Assembly (NCBI GenBank): GCA_951799405.1
Contig: OX637352.1
Span: 13,092,820 to 13,156,819, forward strand
DNA length: 64,000 nt
Origin: Agapetus fuscipes
Taxonomy: Eukaryota; Arthropoda; Insecta; Trichoptera; Glossosomatidae
Direction: 5' to 3'
Positions 54,901 through 64,000 of this stretch are shown in pieces (within the stretch, counting starts at the first letter, position 1; the number at the start of each line of letters is the position of its first letter). The translations under genes were made by a program, and so were the position numbers. Under the pieces are notes generated by a model that was not told the DNA's origin, did no database searches, and worked only from the letters and a program-made list of their open reading frames with translations.

Positions 54901-57900
54901 AAAAACTAAATGAACGAACCTGTCTTGAGTTATTTTAGTTGGAACTTAACACTTGCTCCATATGCAATTTTATTATTTGCGGTTACGCGCATTTTCTTTG
55001 GTATCATTTTATTTTAAGACTTGTTTTTGTGACAAAAAGTGTCATGAATTTTACTGATCAAGGTATTCACTAAAAAAGGATTATTTTAAAAAATAATTAA
55101 AAATTATTTTAAAAAACCAAAATTAAAAAACATTGTTTTGTACCACTTGAGTATTTTTTATTGCAAAAACGTTTTCGGTGGGTACTTCCACCATCTTCGG
55201 TTGCACTTATACTAAATCTTAAAACTAAAGACATAATATGGGGACTTAGTGCGAGGGAGATAATTAGACTCCTCCCTTCCCTACCCCTTTCACAATCAAA
55301 TGTTTTAAAACTGTTTAAAACGAAAATGGGTGGCGTGTAATAGCACAGAACGTCGTTTCCTAGAAAAAATGCAAAAACATACCTACACATAAAAAAAAAG
55401 ATAAATATTTTTGGTCATGTTTTTTCATTAAATACCGCTCTGTGAGCTGTCATCCAACTTGTCACCTGGAGAAGCTGTGTAGCACCTCTCCTCAATCCAT
55501 TCTCCCACCGTATCCTGAGTCTCCCATACAATATTTATTTTTATGATCTTTAAAATGATAGTGGCGTTAAATTCTCTGAGTGTTCCAATTTTGTATGAGA
55601 ATAGGATAGCTCCTCTGTATCTTTTCATTCAAAATTGAGAATACTTATTTCCTACCATACTTAAGGTGTATTATTTCAATGTTGGTCTGTGTGGCTGTAA
55701 ACGCAAGCAAGCTGCACATATAGTGCAATTTTTCACTTCCTTGTCCTGAAAGGGTTTTATGCAGGTTTTTGCCTGTTGAGATGGGTATAAGGAGGCAGAC
55801 ACTCAGATCAGCGGGCGATGAAGTAGTCAATTTGGTTCAGCCACGCCGTCAGATTCGTACAAATTTCGGAGACCGCGCTTTCCATGTTGCGGGTCCGGTG
55901 GAGTGGAACAGACTGCCACCCGGAGTGAAGAACTCCAAATCTATGGATGTATTTCGCGGAGCACTCAAGACACACCTTTTTAGAAAGTCTTATCCATGAT
56001 CGGAGAGGGCCCTTGAGGTGTGACACACACAAAAACGGCGCTCTCTTATCATTTGTAATTTAAAATAAATTAGACTGATATTATTATTTTATTTATTTTA
56101 TTTGAAAGGGGTATGCGGCTGATCACCCATGCTGTAGAAAATGGTTCACCTTTGTGAGAATGCATTTTATGTGAATCCCCAATTTTACATATCTTTGCAA
56201 CTTAGATTAGATTAGAAAAGGGGCCGGTCTTAAGCCAACCACTTCACTTGAAGTAGGGGTGTTTCAGCTCTCGGCAAGGTTGGTATTAATATCTTGTGAA
56301 GGCTGAGTAAACCTTTCCGGTATTTTGATTTTGAATTTAAAATAAACACCGGAAAGGGAAATCATTTCTGACACTCTTGGTGGAGAATGAACCCTAGCGC
56401 CTGGCATGGAATGCAAGCATTCTAACAACTGAAATATCGACCAAACTTTCTTTTCATTCAGTGCAAAGTCACTAAGCTACTGTTGAAACAATACACCTGC
56501 TGTAAATTTCATATTTCAGATACTTTCACTTCGACCAAACATATCTATCTTACGATTCCCGTCATACAATGTTACCATATCTAATAAATAATATTCATAA
56601 CTCAGAATAATGATTTTGCACGTCTTTTTTATTCATTAAAACATGTGTTCAATTAATCATTGATCAAAAATAAGCCATTGAAATGGCATCATAGCTCATG
56701 TGGTAGTTTTTGTGTTGTTTAATACTGTAATATTGCACCCTACGATTAATTTAAATCATTCATTTAATATAACTACAAATATTTCCAGTTCAATTAAAAC
56801 AATAGTAGCCAATCTTATCTATAATGCCATGGTTTGAATACCTGACTTGTCACGAAAAGCGTGATTTGATATTTACCATAAAAACGGTCAAAAAGCAATT
56901 TACCCTTTTTACTTTCTACATCACATTATCGCAATCTATTTTTGAATCTTTCTATGTGATGAGATGGTTTGGGCATGTGGAAAGAACGAATGATGATAGA
57001 CTGACAAAGTATATATACAGAGGAAGTGTGAAAGAAAAAAGAGGTAAGAGACAACCAAGAGAAGTATGGAGTGAGCAGATTGAGGAGATTGTGAAAGAAT
57101 GGGATGTGCAAAGTAAACGTAAAAGAAGAAAATGTGTGAAAAAGGTGATGGATATGAATGAATTGAAAGAGGTGTGTCAGAATAGGAATAAATGGAGGCA
57201 GCTCTGCAGAGGCTCTGGCCATCCCTATTGGAATGGCCACAGAGTTACAGGCGCTGGGTCGGAAATCAGTATTCTACGGAGATGTATGAAAGCTTTCACT
57301 CAGTTTGTCCGGTTGTCCATAGACAATCCGGGTACAATGTGTTGTTTACAATAATTATAACTACACAGTTCCTTGACTTATGGGTTGGTATGCAGCTGAC
57401 CACCCATGCTGTAGAAAATGGTTCACTTTGCCAATGTCACCCCTGTTTCAGGGAAATTCGTCAAGAGTTGCAGAGTGTATGGTCATTTGAGATTTGGGTT
57501 TTTATATTGTAGGTCCACATGCGGCATGTGCAAGCGCGAACTTATACGTGTCTGCTTGTGAAAATGCATACATTGTGAATCTTTAATATTACATATATTT
57601 GCAACTTAGATTAGATTAGACCAGGGGTGTCCAACATAATATTGTGGAGGGCAATTATTAGGGTAGACAATTTAAAAATATTTATCGGGTATTCATTCTC
57701 TCGGGGTGTTTTACCGGTAGTGGAGTTCTCGATTCTGCTGGTGCTCACAGATATCTAACCATGAGCAAGGAAAAGGTTCACATTTACATTGTCATCATTA
57801 GACATTTGACTCCGGCAATTCCACCACCACCGGACATTTGATCTACAAATGCGACGGTATCGACAAGCGAGAAATTTGTTTTATTTTAACTGTGTAGTTA

Positions 57901-60900
57901 TAATTATTGTAAAAATGTTAAGTGACCGTAATTCCAACCTAAACCTAAGAATCTTTTTGTGTATGACAAGGCTCTAATTCCAATTGAAATTTTCATGTTT
58001 TCCCCAACTCATGCCCAAGTCTAAGTGATAGTATGTGTGTGTTGTGCAGCGTGCTCAGACAGAGGCTGTGACCTTCCTGGGAGGCCAGGAGTCTTCACGT
58101 AGCCTGTATGCCATCCCGGGGCTGGACTACGTGGCCCACGAGGACATCCTGCCTTACGCCAGTGAGGAGAGACAGCCCGTGCAGCATGAACTCTTCGACA
58201 AATTCCTCACCCACTGTCCTGAGCGAGGTATTAATGCATTTTAGTTTTTTTTTATACAGGAACCTCTTAATGAGCACCTCTCAATTGGCATAACGAGCAA
58301 AATGTTTTTTTTTAAATTGCTTTATTAGTTTAATTGGTTTATTAGTTTGCTACATTTTTTGCATAAGAAATTTTTGACTTTTTTTGTATAGATTTCTTTT
58401 TAAGGTTTTGTTATTTTTTATATTTAAATATAATTTATTATTCATATTCCTTGACTTATAGGTTGGTATGAGGCTGACCACCCATACTGTAAAAAATGGT
58501 TCACTTTGCCAGTGTCACCCCTGTTTCAGGGAAGGTCGGCAAAAGTTGTGGGGCTTATGTTCATTTGAGGTTTGAATTTTATTTGTAAGTACACAATCAG
58601 CATTTGTAAGCGCGAACTACACGTGTTTGTTTGTGGCATAGAGTAATAATATTTGTATAGAGCGCTAGTGTGCGACAGATTCCTCAGAGCCGAGTGTAAG
58701 CAGATGACATATAGCTACTTCATTATAGATATATGCAGCCGTAGTGATGGGCGCACAACAAAATATGTTATTGATACTTTAAAATCCAAGATTAGTATCG
58801 AAAAAAAACGAATTACTAGTATTTCACGTCAATTGGTTCTAATGCATGCAATAAAAGTCTCCACTGTATCATAGTTATACCTTTGTATTTTATTAAAGAT
58901 TTCAATAGATCACGAGACATAATATGTTATATTTATAATACTAAGCAATAAAATACAAGAGTTGATTTACTAGCGAAATATAAAAGTTGTAAAAAAAACA
59001 CCAGCTTTATTTTCGTTTTCCCGTACATTTAGGGATATGCCAATGATACGTGGAGATTAATGTTTTACTTTGAAAAAAAACGTCGAAGATAGAAAAGTTC
59101 AGTCATTGAGCTCAAATAGTATTATAAATTTCCGCTTTTTGAAAATACTGATGGGGCAGAATTTCATGTAATTGTACAATTTAGAAAAATTGTAACCATT
59201 TTCATTAAATTTTAGTAAGATGAACAACATGCAGAAGCGATATAGATATCACGAATATCGATACACACTTTGTACAGCACATGCCTAGCAGAGCGATGTG
59301 TGGCGGTGAGGTAGGGAGAAGGCGGTGAAGCTCGGGTGTGAACCAATGGGAGCAGTTCACCCTTGTTCAAATTTTTGCTTACAGTTCGCACTTGGATAGG
59401 CGCTCTCTATACATTATTATTACTCTATGGTTTGTGGGCATACATCTGAGAGCTTTGAATGAATATATCCTTGCAACTTAGATTATAAATTATTATTATA
59501 GCTCCCTTCACGAGTGACATTTCGTGTAACGAGTGACACTGAAATAGGAAGTCTCATAGTGGAGGTGGCCATGCGTGATACAAATTTATCCAATGAACTA
59601 GAATAATAATAGTACGAGATTGTTCGTAGCAACAAAGCACTAATTCTCAAGTAAGACCCGATTGCTTTTAGGGTGGATGAACCTTGTTTGACCAGTCTTT
59701 GGTAAAGGCAATGAATATTTTAACTCAACAAGAGAACTACACCGCCGGACAAAAAAAATTATGAGTTTACCTGCTACCGCACCGCTTGACTTTACTGAAC
59801 CCTTTTTCTAAGAAATCCCTTATTGATACCTCTTTCTTTTGTTTGATAAATTAAGGACACATAGTGTCCTTAATTTTGTTATAAAAAATAAAGGTGAATT
59901 CACTAAGTATTAAATATTTTAAAATTTTAAATACTTTTCATACTTTAAATTTTAAAAATTTAAAATAAAGCGATACGAACCTACTTCTTAAATATTAATT
60001 TAAAAAAAACATGTCTTTTATTATTTCATCACAAACACTGGACCTTTAATGAACCGTTATGGATTTCTAATTTTCGGGTAATCTGATACCTTATATATAA
60101 TGCCAATTTCTAACTACAATTCATGAGTAAGAATTTTTATTTTAACCTTGCAGTAAGGAGTAGTCATCACATATGTCAAACAATACAAAAAAACTAATTA
60201 AATATCAAGAATAATTCATTTTACGTCAATTTTAGTTTTTTTTTTGGACTCGTAATTTTTTTTGTCCGGGGGTGTATATTAATTTTAAAACTAAAAAAAA
60301 TTGAGTTCGTCCTCAGTCGTCGTGCAGAGAGGATGTTCTCCTGAAGACGTTGGCTACGTTGCCGAGGAAATGTCGAGAATGATGTAAGTTCTCTCTAAAC
60401 GGTTCGTGAAATATCCAAGTTAAATTATGTTTTGAAATTTGTTTAGTTTTAAAATTAATATAATTGTCAAAATGTCAAACGACCGTAATTCTAACTTAAA
60501 CCTAACTTCAACAAGAGAATTTTGAAAAGAATATTTTTTTGTGCTCCACTAGGAAATGAGTGTAGTGTTAACCACTACGGAACAGTCAGAAACAAATTGC
60601 TTACATTTCTCATCACAAATACGGTGGAACCTCTCATAACGAGCATAATTTTTTCACATCACTTTTTTCTGCTCATGCGAATTGCCCGTTATAAAAGGTG
60701 CTCGTTAAGATAGGTTCCACAGTAAATAAATCTCTATCTGAATAGGATAACACAAGCTGTGGTTTGTTGTGTGTAGATCCACCGTTCACGGCGCAGGACA
60801 CTCTCCGCGCGTGGCAGAAGAAGAACCATCCCTGGCTGGAGCTCAGCGACGTGCACCGCGAGAGCACGGAGGGCGTGCGCGTGACCGTCATCCCCTTCTA

Positions 60901-60940
60901 CATGGGCTGCCGCGAGTCTCAGACCACGGCCGTGTACTGG
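51932..60940 (+). CDS. POLDIP2: POLDIP2 homologue, first four exons; 3' end off the window
   Basis: Exons 51932-52026, 52628-52886, 58050-58227 and 60777-60940 join in matching phases (2, 0, 1, 0) to 232 residues. Exon 1 ([20 protein letters not shown]..) is short, basic and hydroxylated without acidic residues after Glu2, as in a mitochondrial presequence. Exon 2 has [17 protein letters not shown] and the YccV-like region, exon 3 [13 protein letters not shown] and [17 protein letters not shown], exon 4 [18 protein letters not shown] and VTVIPFYMG. All match POLDIP2 (PDIP38), which has a mitochondrial matrix pool that influences ClpXP and a nuclear pool that binds DNA polymerase delta and PCNA. 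The last exon ends in Trp before GTGAGG, so the ApaG-like C-terminal half (roughly 135 residues in the family) should lie right of the window. Intron 2 is 5.2 kb, largely repeats. Exon 1 is inferred from phase match and presequence character. Confidence 0.9.
52426..52565 (+). mobile_element. SINE B 3' part
   Basis: AAACCCCCACTTCAACTGAA to AATGTGTAGCTTAGTTGC, in POLDIP2 intron 1. Confidence 0.75.
53240..53400 (-). mobile_element. SINE B tail fragment
   Basis: GAAACACAACTAAGCTGCAC to GAATAGAAGTGGAGGTG; diverged. Confidence 0.6.
53596..53680 (-). mobile_element. Family C tail with (TCTAA)n
   Basis: AATCTAATCTAATCTAATCT repeats, then AAGTTGCAAGGATATG and ATTACATGCATTCTCACAA. Confidence 0.7.
53772..54155 (+). 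mobile_element. SINE A with tail D plus standard tail
   Basis: Head GACCGGTCCGTAGTCTAGTG. It switches at AAGCTTGTAAACAACACC to module D, then at GGATTGTCTTGCTTGAG returns to the standard tail ending ACCAAATAAATAATCC. Confidence 0.8.
54160..55690. other. POLDIP2 intron 2, unclassified part
   Basis: One segment, 55110-55215 on the minus strand, reads CCGAAGATGGTGGAAG and ACCGAAAACGTTTTTGCAAT, typical of the 3' ends of some Penelope-like or LINE elements. The rest is AT-rich and unassigned. Confidence 0.4.
55780..56092 (+). mobile_element. CR1-like LINE 3' end with tail
   Basis: Reads [34 protein letters not shown] and [15 protein letters not shown] with a stop at 55999. The 3' UTR GAGGGCCCTTGAGGTGTGAC and ACACAAAAACGGCGCTC matches the SINE A tail. 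Confidence 0.8.
56108..56216 (+). mobile_element. Family C, internally deleted
   Basis: GGTATGCGGCTGATCACCC head and ATCTTTGCAACTTAGATTAG tail with the centre missing. Confidence 0.65.
56218..56450 (-). mobile_element. SINE B, diverged
   Basis: GGGGCCGGTCTTAAGCCAAC to CTGAAATATCGACCAAAC. The B box is lost. Confidence 0.7.
56940..57265 (+). mobile_element. RTE-like LINE C-terminal fragment
   Basis: Reads [40 protein letters not shown] and [18 protein letters not shown], then a [10 protein letters not shown] ending. No RT domain remains. Confidence 0.8.
57369..57618 (+). mobile_element. Family C, full length
   Basis: TTCCTTGACTTATGGGTTGG to TTTGCAACTTAGATTAGATT. It is followed at 57622 by CAGGGGTGTCCAACA, a hAT-end-like motif with no partner found. 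Confidence 0.85.
58449..59490 (+). mobile_element. Family C split by a MITE
   Basis: Left part 58449-58636 and right part 59430-59490 (GTTTGTGGGCATACATCTGA to CTTGCAACTTAGATTATA) form one element once 58637-59429 is removed. Confidence 0.85.
58637..59429. mobile_element. 793-bp MITE with 8-bp target duplication
   Basis: Ends CATAGAGTAATAATATTTGT and ATTATTATTACTCTATG are inverted repeats. GTTTGTGG flanks both sides (58629-58636, 59430-59437). The 8-bp duplication points to a hAT-type mobiliser. No coding sequence. Confidence 0.88.
59740..60274. mobile_element. 535-bp mariner-type MITE
   Basis: Starts CACCGCCGGACAAAAAAAAT and ends with the reverse complement, ATTTTTTTTGTCCGGGGGTG, with TA on both sides (59738-59739, 60275-60276). 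No coding capacity. Confidence 0.85.
60310..60505 (+). repeat. Dispersed repeat E, copy 2
   Basis: GTTCTCCTGAAGACGTTGGC and GTCAAACGACCGTAATTCTA. Related to 9420-9595 (inverted) and, in part, 57905-57955. Confidence 0.5.
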
Positions 60941-61160
60941 GTGAGGACCACCATAACACAATCTGATGCTTCTTTTATTGTTTTTATTTTTTCAATGATT
61001 TGTGAACCGTTTGATTCAAACATAACCTTAAAATGGAAGTGTTCTAAGAATCACATTCTACATAATCTGAGCTTAGAAAAAAATGTTAAAGACGATAATG
61101 TGTTTTCGATATTGATTGATTGACGATAATTTTCTTTTCACCGCGTGTCGTTGGCATCTT

Positions 61161-61663
61161 GGACCGGTCCGTAGTCCGTAGTGGCAACACTTCGGACTCG
61201 TAAATCGAAGGTTGTGGATTCGGATCCCGGCGGAGCACAAAAATATACCATTTATATTTCGAATGTGCTCTTCGCTGGGTTGAAAAATTCATAAACCTTT
61301 ACCAATGACCAGTCACCAAAGGTCCATCCAGCCTTACAGCAACTGGGTCTTGCTTGAGAATTGGCGCTTTGTAGCGACGACGATCAAGCTCGTAAAAAGG
61401 TCGATAGCTTAATTGGTAGGAATGCTTGCATTCCATGCCGAGAGCAAGGGTTCGATCTGAAAGGTTTACTCAGCCTTCACAAGAAATAAGAACCAGCCCC
61501 CCCGGGAGCTGGGAAACCCCCACTTCAATTGAAAGTGGTTGGTGTGAGGCCGGCCCCCTTACCTGTAAAAATAAATAGGTCCCGAAGCGCCACATGCTAC
61601 CCCTTTGGGGATAACGCAGGCAAGAAGTTACGCTATATGTGTAGCTTAGTTGCGTTTGCGTTT
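61161..61663 (+). mobile_element. Dimeric SINE A-B, full length
   Basis: GGACCGGTCCGTAGTCCG head, junction CGATCAAGCTCGTAAAAAGG (61381-61400), then GTCGATAGCTTAATTGGTAG. The B tail ends TGTGTAGCTTAGTTGCG. Confidence 0.88.
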
Positions 61664-62254
61664 ATGTAACCACTAGGACCAGTCAAATATAAACCGTCCC
61701 TAACCTCCTCCAGTTGCTCCTGTCCTGCCATTCTCCGCCATGTGTATTCAGAAGAAGACCGAGGACAGAATGGAAACGCAACTAAGCTACACATATTGAC
61801 CAGTCGGTATTACAAGTAGAAAATATTTTTTTGTGCTCTTTTGGGTTGGGACTTGATAACTATAATCAGGTATTTCTCCAGAAATTATTTGTTTGAAAGC
61901 TTTTTCAAATGATGAATGCAATACTGGCAATTTTATTACTATTGTTGTATTTTCCGCAAGTGGTTTTAAGTGCCCTTCTCAAGTTCAAGGCAAGTAACTA
62001 ACTCTGTGCAATGCCTGGGTACTTAATACTTGAGATAACCAGCCAGCTCACCTACCATTTGTATGAGTACTGAATGCATGGAAACTAGTTATATGTTGAA
62101 ACAAGGAAGTCAACTGGCATTCCTATTAGCATTTGTTGATAAAATGACGTCATGATAATTATCATTGAATTGAATGATTATTACTTACCTATGTGTTCTA
62201 TACAATCAAAGATGGCAATCTAGGGTGTTTTTCGAGAATGTAATAAAGTTATGG
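61664..62254. other. Unassigned DNA right of the last POLDIP2 exon seen
   Basis: Only a short inverted SINE B tail fragment at about 61768-61795 (AACGCAACTAAGCTACACAT) is recognisable. The rest is unclassified. Confidence 0.5.
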
Positions 62255-64000
62255 AATAAAAACGCGACTGAGCTACACATTTATTGTAACTTCTTGCCAC
62301 GTTATCTCCGAAGGGGTCACATGTAGGGATTGCAATTGCTGGATCCCTCATCCAGCAATCCAGCTGGATCCAGCGCATTTTTCGGCCTGCTGGATCCAGC
62401 ACCAGATGCTGGATCCAGCTTTGCGGATCCGCAAGAATAAAACTTTCCAAATAATGTCGCAAAGTCTGGCTTGCCAGCATTTGCGCTTTGCTAGATGCTC
62501 TTACAGCTCGGCGGGAGCAATATTGCCGCTCTATTATGATGACGAAGACACGGACACCACGGACAACAATGAAGGCTTAGAAGTAGTAATTGTACAATCA
62601 CCAGCTGAACATGAAGTAATTCAGCGATACAGTGAACTTCTTAATAAAATGCAAAAAGTTGTTGAGACTTTTAAAAGATCACCTACCAAAGATGAGATGT
62701 TTTTGCAAAAATACATAAAGGAAGCAAAGGCCAAAGAATTGAATTTGATTCTTGACTGCTGCACTAGGTGAAACAGTTTGCCCAGCATGCTTGAACGTTT
62801 ATGCTAAAAGTTGAAAAGTTTGCATCGATAAAGCATTCATAGACACCTCAGAAACTAAATTCTCAGCGGACGAGTGGTCACTAATCAGTGAGTTGATCGC
62901 CAGTCTTCAACCGGTTAAACTGGCCGTTGAAGTTCTCTGAAGAAGAGAGCCGAGTTTGATAACTGCTGAAACAACCCTAAAATTTGTCTTAGACAAACTA
63001 AAAAGCCAGGACACAATCTTGAGTGCAGATCTTTCTGAGGCACTCCACAACAGAATCGAAAAACGGCGTCTTACCGATGTCACAGCCATGCAGAAAATTT
63101 ATCTACAGAACCCGAAGAAGTATGACGAAGAAATTTCCCATTACCAAAAAAATATGCAATGCGTCAGGAGATGAAAATATGCTAAATCGTGTAAACACAT
63201 ATTTAGTGGAACCATCAACAGTGCAAGAGCAAAAAGATATAATAGAAGTAGAAAACTATAGACAGGATAAACCGGATTCACTGAATTTGAATTGAAGCAA
63301 GAACTGGAGATTAAGCTAAAATGTGAGAAAGAAAACTTCATGAAAACGAAAGAAGCGATAACTCAGAAGGATTATGATACGATATTAAAGAAGGAAATGA
63401 GTGTTTATGAAAGTGAGGGAGTAGGAGGTGAATACCTAACTTTAATTTACGATTATCAACGTTATATTACGATTATAAGAAACTAACCAATAAGCGTAGA
63501 GGCAGAAAGGGCTTTTCTGCAGCAGGATATAATATATGCAGTTCATTAAGAAGCCGGCTAGGAGACAACACCATTAATACCATTTTTTTCTTGAGATTTC
63601 CAGAAAAAAAGATACATTTTGTCTTAAGAAAAAATCAAGAAAAGACTTCTTTTTGTTATAACTTTTACTCTGTCTGTCTACTCTACCTCTAAAAAGTGAG
63701 AGTTTGTGTTAAAATTTTGATTATTGTGATTTGTTATTTTGTTAAAATGTTTAATTAACACGTTTCTTAAGTATTTAAAAAAAAAACAGTTACATTTCTT
63801 CGAAAATCTATAAATTGCTGGATCCGCGCTGGATCCAGCTGGAATTGTGTTGGTCCAGCAAAAATCCAGCTGGATTGAAAATGCTGCTGGATTGCAATCC
63901 CTAGTCACATGTGGCAATTCGGGACCTATTTATTTTTATAGATTAAGGGAGCTGGTCTTGCGCCAACCACGTCCCTTGAAGTGGGAGTTTCCCAGCTCCC
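62255..64000 (-). mobile_element. SINE B split by a hAT element
   Basis: The tail part 62255-62323 (GCGACTGAGCTACACATTTA) and the body 63912-64000 (TGGCAATTCGGGACC) join when the hAT element and one duplication are removed. It runs off the right edge. Confidence 0.85.
62324..63903 (+). mobile_element. Decayed hAT transposon, 1,580 bp
   Basis: Ends TAGGGATTGCAAT and ATTGCAATCCCTA are inverted repeats, flanked by GTCACATG at 62316-62323 and 63904-63911, an exact 8-bp duplication. GCTGGATCCAGC-like motifs crowd both subterminal zones. Coding remnants read RYSELLNKMQKVVETF, SLISELIASLQPVKLAVEVL and LITAETTLKFVLDKL. A frame-broken C-terminal dimerisation segment follows near 63485-63600 (FSAAGYNICSSLRSRLG). 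The N-terminal zinc-binding and catalytic part is incomplete and stops are frequent, so it is not autonomous. Confidence 0.9.

Larger units (their letters stand above)
59620..60595 (-). mobile_element. SINE A split by nested insertions
   Basis: Tail half 59620-59736 and head half 60508-60595 (TGTGCTCCACTAGGAAATG). TCAACAAGAGAA is repeated at 59725-59736 and 60508-60519. Confidence 0.65.

Noticed and set aside
60941..64000. Missing last POLDIP2 exon(s)
   Set aside because: No ApaG-like coding segment is seen before the right edge; only a dimeric SINE, a split SINE B and a hAT element.

Overview
The window is repeat-rich eukaryotic nuclear DNA, almost certainly from an insect. Reasons: split genes with clean GT-AG introns, an arthropod-type ZAD zinc-finger gene, insect-like orthologues of TANGO2, BAG6 and POLDIP2, TATCGATA (DRE-like) promoter motifs, and dense tRNA-derived SINEs, MITEs and non-LTR remnants. 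A lepidopteran is my best guess from general repeat style, but the order is not proven by anything here.

Layout. 1-6.5 kb: TANGO2 on the minus strand (four exons seen; its 3' end lies left of the window), with old LINE pieces in its introns. 6.5-20.3 kb: a divergently transcribed 12-exon gene for a roughly 1,069-residue protein with 11 C2H2 fingers, whose last intron holds an 8-copy 58-bp minisatellite. 22.6-25.7 kb: BAG6 as one uninterrupted reading frame. 28.9-36.7 kb: a locally duplicated cluster in which an acidic, KQEP-containing exon, a CHACSY exon and the N-terminal domain of a DNA transposase are chained together. 38.0-43.5 kb: the apparent parent gene of that cluster, a two-exon gene with 23 tandem C2H2 fingers; its intron carries a 1.3-kb near-perfect palindrome built from LTR-like arms. 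47.9-50.6 kb: a two-exon ZAD-C2H2 gene. 51.9-60.9 kb (continuing right): POLDIP2, including a first exon that looks like a mitochondrial presequence.

Most remaining DNA is mobile. Three short families dominate: SINE A (tRNA head, 3' tail shared with a CR1-like LINE), SINE B (a second tRNA-headed family), and family C (about 245 bp ending in AGATT repeats). There are also SINE A-B heterodimers, a 5S rRNA-SINE A chimera with a 37-bp target duplication, a decayed hAT element with an 8-bp duplication, several MITEs, piggyBac-like fragments, and RTE-like and CR1-like LINE remnants.

The genes do not form one pathway. TANGO2, BAG6 (protein quality control) and POLDIP2 (mitochondrial/nuclear) are housekeeping genes. 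The four zinc-finger or derived loci are probably DNA-binding regulators. The most unusual structures are the zinc-finger/transposase cluster, the 5-finger higher-order repeat, the LTR palindrome and the 5S-SINE chimera. All exon joins come from reading splice sites and phases by eye; no alignment or database search was run.
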